Shown piece after piece: positions 5,685 through 6,776 of a stretch of 6,776 nt of DNA. A program made the translations under genes and the position numbers. Position 1 is the stretch's first letter, and every line of letters starts with the position of its first letter. The notes under the pieces are model-generated. The model saw only the letters and a program-made list of their open reading frames with translations. It did no database searches and had not been told where the DNA came from. Source of the stretch: Burkholderiales bacterium (GTDB taxonomy: Bacteria; Pseudomonadota; Gammaproteobacteria; Burkholderiales; Burkholderiaceae_C); NCBI GenBank assembly GCA_947453585.1, contig CANGHQ010000097.1, positions 1-6,776 of the forward strand, read 5' to 3'.

Positions 5685-6099
5685 AGTCTTGCGGTATGAC
5701 GGCGATGGCGTCAATTTCCACCAGCCACTCGGGCCGCGCCAGGGCGCTGACCACCAGCCCGGTGGACACCGGGTACACGCCCTTGAGCCACTTGCCCACG
5801 GTGCGGTAGACCGGCTCGCGGTAGCGCGGGTCGGTCAGGTAAATCGTGATCTTGCAAATATGGTCCAGGCAGCTGCCCGCTTCACACAGCAGCATGTCGA
5901 TGTTTTTCATGGCCTGCTCAGCCTGGCCTGCGGCGTCGCCAATGCACACGCTCTCGGACGTGTCCAGGTCTTGCCCGATCTGGCCGCGCACAAACACCAT
6001 CGAGCCGCGCGCCACCACGGTCTGGCACAGGTCGTTGTCAAGCTTTTGCTCGGGGTAGGTGGCGCCGGTGTTGAATTTGCGGATGCGGGTGTGGGTCAT
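5683..6099 (-). CDS. Rid (YjgF/YER057c/UK114) family protein lacking the RidA catalytic arginine
   Basis: A 138-residue member of the Rid family, small trimeric cytosolic proteins. The best-known member, RidA, hydrolyses reactive enamines and imines made by PLP enzymes or oxidases. Family features are the N-terminal strand region (residues 5-16), MVFVRGQIGQD (34-44), the helix AGQAEQAMKNIDMLLCEAG (57-75), ICKITIYLTDPRYREPVYR (81-99) and VEIDAIAV (127-134), whose E128 corresponds to RidA Glu120. In E. coli RidA, PARSCVEV carries Arg105, which is needed for deaminase activity; the equivalent stretch here is PVSTGLVV (110-117), with Ser112 at that position. It therefore belongs with the Rid subgroups that lack the arginine, whose activities are largely unknown. 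It is the first gene of the four-gene operon. Only a weak GGA-containing sequence lies upstream of its ATG at 6099. Confidence 0.92.
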   Translation of the reverse strand: MTHTRIRKFNTGATYPEQKLDNDLCQTVVARGSMVFVRGQIGQDLDTSESVCIGDAAGQAEQAMKNIDMLLCEAGSCLDHICKITIYLTDPRYREPVYRTVGKWLKGVYPVSTGLVVSALARPEWLVEIDAIAVIPQD

Positions 6100-6146
6100 G
6101 GTCGGTTATCCGGTCGGGTCTGGATGGGCACGGTGCCAAGCACGGT
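6100..6146. repeat. Two pairs of direct repeats with 12-nt period upstream of the Rid gene
   Basis: GGTCGG occurs at 6100-6105 and 6112-6117. GCACGGT occurs at 6128-6134 and 6140-6146. Each pair is spaced 12 nt start to start, slightly more than one helical turn. They lie between the possible -10 element and the Rid start codon, so they could be operator half-sites, but they are short. Confidence 0.4.
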
Positions 6147-6160
6147 AGGGCGTGAAAATG

Positions 6161-6166
6161 ATTGTA
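6161..6166 (-). promoter_or_regulatory. Possible -10 element for the Rid operon
   Basis: On the minus strand this reads TACAAT, one base from the TATAAT consensus, about 60 nt upstream of the Rid ATG. There is no good -35 hexamer at 16-18 bp, which would fit an activator-dependent promoter, for instance one controlled by the LysR protein of this operon. Confidence 0.35.
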
Positions 6167-6409
6167 GGGTTGCAGCGGCGCTGCGCCCGCCTGCGCGGAG
6201 CAAGCCGCTGGCTGCGATCTTAGTGGCCGGGCTGGGCCACGCACCTCGGTATTTCAGGGGCGCTGCGTCAGAAAACCCCATGGTGGCGCCCGCCCGAACG
6301 CCTGCCACGCGCCTTTGCCCCCGACGCAAATGCGGCTAAGTCTGTCGCCATCGGCCCACGTGCTGCTGCAGGAATGTGCGAAAGTTCGCGTCTGCTACCA
6401 ACGCCGTAC

Positions 6410-6776
6410 ATGTCCACCGCCCCCATCCGCAAACCCCGTGTTGAAGACTTCGCCCGCATCGGCGGCCTCGAAGCATTGGTGCGCGGCGGCACGCTGTCGG
6501 TCTATCCGCTGGTGATGTACCGCGCCTGGGGCAGCGCGGCGGTGGTGTCGCAGATTTACTTTGCCATCGGGCTGGTGTCGCTGTTCACCGCGCTCATGGT
6601 GCCGGCGCTGGCGCGGCGCTTTCCCCGACGCGCGATTTACCTGTTTGCCAGCGGCCTGTACGTGGCCGGGGCGGCGGCGGGCGCGCTGGGCGGCCACTGG
6701 GTCACGCTGGCACTTTTGCTCAGTGTGATGGCGGCGGCCATTTCCTTTGTATGCTTTAACTCTTATGTGCTGGACC
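6410..6776 (+). CDS. Major facilitator superfamily transporter, N-terminal part (3' end outside window)
   Basis: An inner-membrane transporter, of which 122 residues are visible before the window ends in an open frame. After a polar N-terminus of about 20 residues, hydrophobic segments lie at roughly 28-37 (weak TM1, interrupted by polar residues), 45-66 (TM2), 75-94 (TM3) and 97-119 (TM4). The ARRFPRR stretch (68-74) between TM2 and TM3 corresponds to the basic cytoplasmic loop motif of the superfamily. ATG at 6410 is preferred because MSTAPIRKPRVEDF looks like a natural cytoplasmic N-terminus. An in-frame ATG at 6374 would add 12 residues and has AGGA directly against it, too close to be a good ribosome binding site. 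The gene diverges from the Rid operon and could import its substrate or export a product, but the visible part does not reveal specificity. Confidence 0.82.
   Translation, partial: MSTAPIRKPRVEDFARIGGLEALVRGGTLSVYPLVMYRAWGSAAVVSQIYFAIGLVSLFTALMVPALARRFPRRAIYLFASGLYVAGAAAGALGGHWVTLALLLSVMAAAISFVCFNSYVLD

Larger units (their letters stand above)
6100..6409. promoter_or_regulatory. Divergent intergenic region between the Rid operon and the MFS transporter gene
   Basis: A 310-bp stretch without a convincing gene. It must contain the promoter of the leftward operon and probably that of the rightward transporter. The part near the operon (6100-6170) is less G+C-rich and contains direct repeats and a possible -10 element. 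The part from 6170 to 6409 is G+C-rich; short open frames run through it on both strands but none shows family resemblance. I find no intrinsic terminator or riboswitch. Confidence 0.5.

Noticed and set aside
5311..6339. Long open frame of 342 codons on the plus strand
   Set aside because: It lies antisense to the Rid and DUF1028 genes, which show clear family features. Its His/Arg/Ala-rich translation has no recognisable domain and is a product of high G+C codon bias.
1..6776. Mobile element, CRISPR array, toxin-antitoxin or defence system
   Set aside because: I looked on both strands for transposase or integrase motifs, regularly spaced repeats, and small paired genes, and found none. Composition is even across the window.

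Overview
The base composition (high G+C), the codon use and the kinds of protein encoded suggest a betaproteobacterium of the order Burkholderiales, most likely Comamonadaceae. This is inferred from protein resemblance recalled from memory, not from a search. The window looks chromosomal. I see no transposase, integrase, phage gene, CRISPR array, tRNA or rRNA.

Left part (1-2777). The window opens inside a LysR-type regulator closely resembling NahR/NagR, the salicylate-responsive activators of naphthalene catabolism; about 16 N-terminal residues lie outside. It converges with a small single-domain cupin on the minus strand (1056-1373). The cupin is divergent from a 423-residue FAD/NAD(P)H-dependent monooxygenase-like flavoprotein (1506-2777). 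The 132 bp between cupin and flavoprotein contain C-rich direct repeats and a leader hairpin.

Central part (2858-6099, minus strand). Four tightly packed genes read from right to left: a Rid-family protein lacking the classical imine-deaminase arginine, a DUF1028 protein, a LysR-type regulator, and an M20 deacylase of the ArgE type. The gaps are 9 nt, 36 nt and a 4-nt ATGA overlap, so this is very probably one operon. Its likely theme is catabolism of an N-acylated amino acid or related amide, with the Rid protein handling a reactive intermediate and the embedded LysR protein as the probable local regulator. The substrate cannot be read from the sequence.

Right part (6100-6776). A 310-bp divergent intergenic region holds a possible -10 element and two 12-nt-period direct repeats on the operon side. 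It leads into the N-terminal third of a major facilitator superfamily transporter, which runs off the window. The transporter could serve the operon, but adjacency is the only evidence.

No clearly new system is evident. The most promising candidate is the Rid / DUF1028 / LysR / ArgE-type operon. Smaller points of interest are the altered metal motif of the cupin and an 11-nt palindromic core present at both convergent gene junctions.
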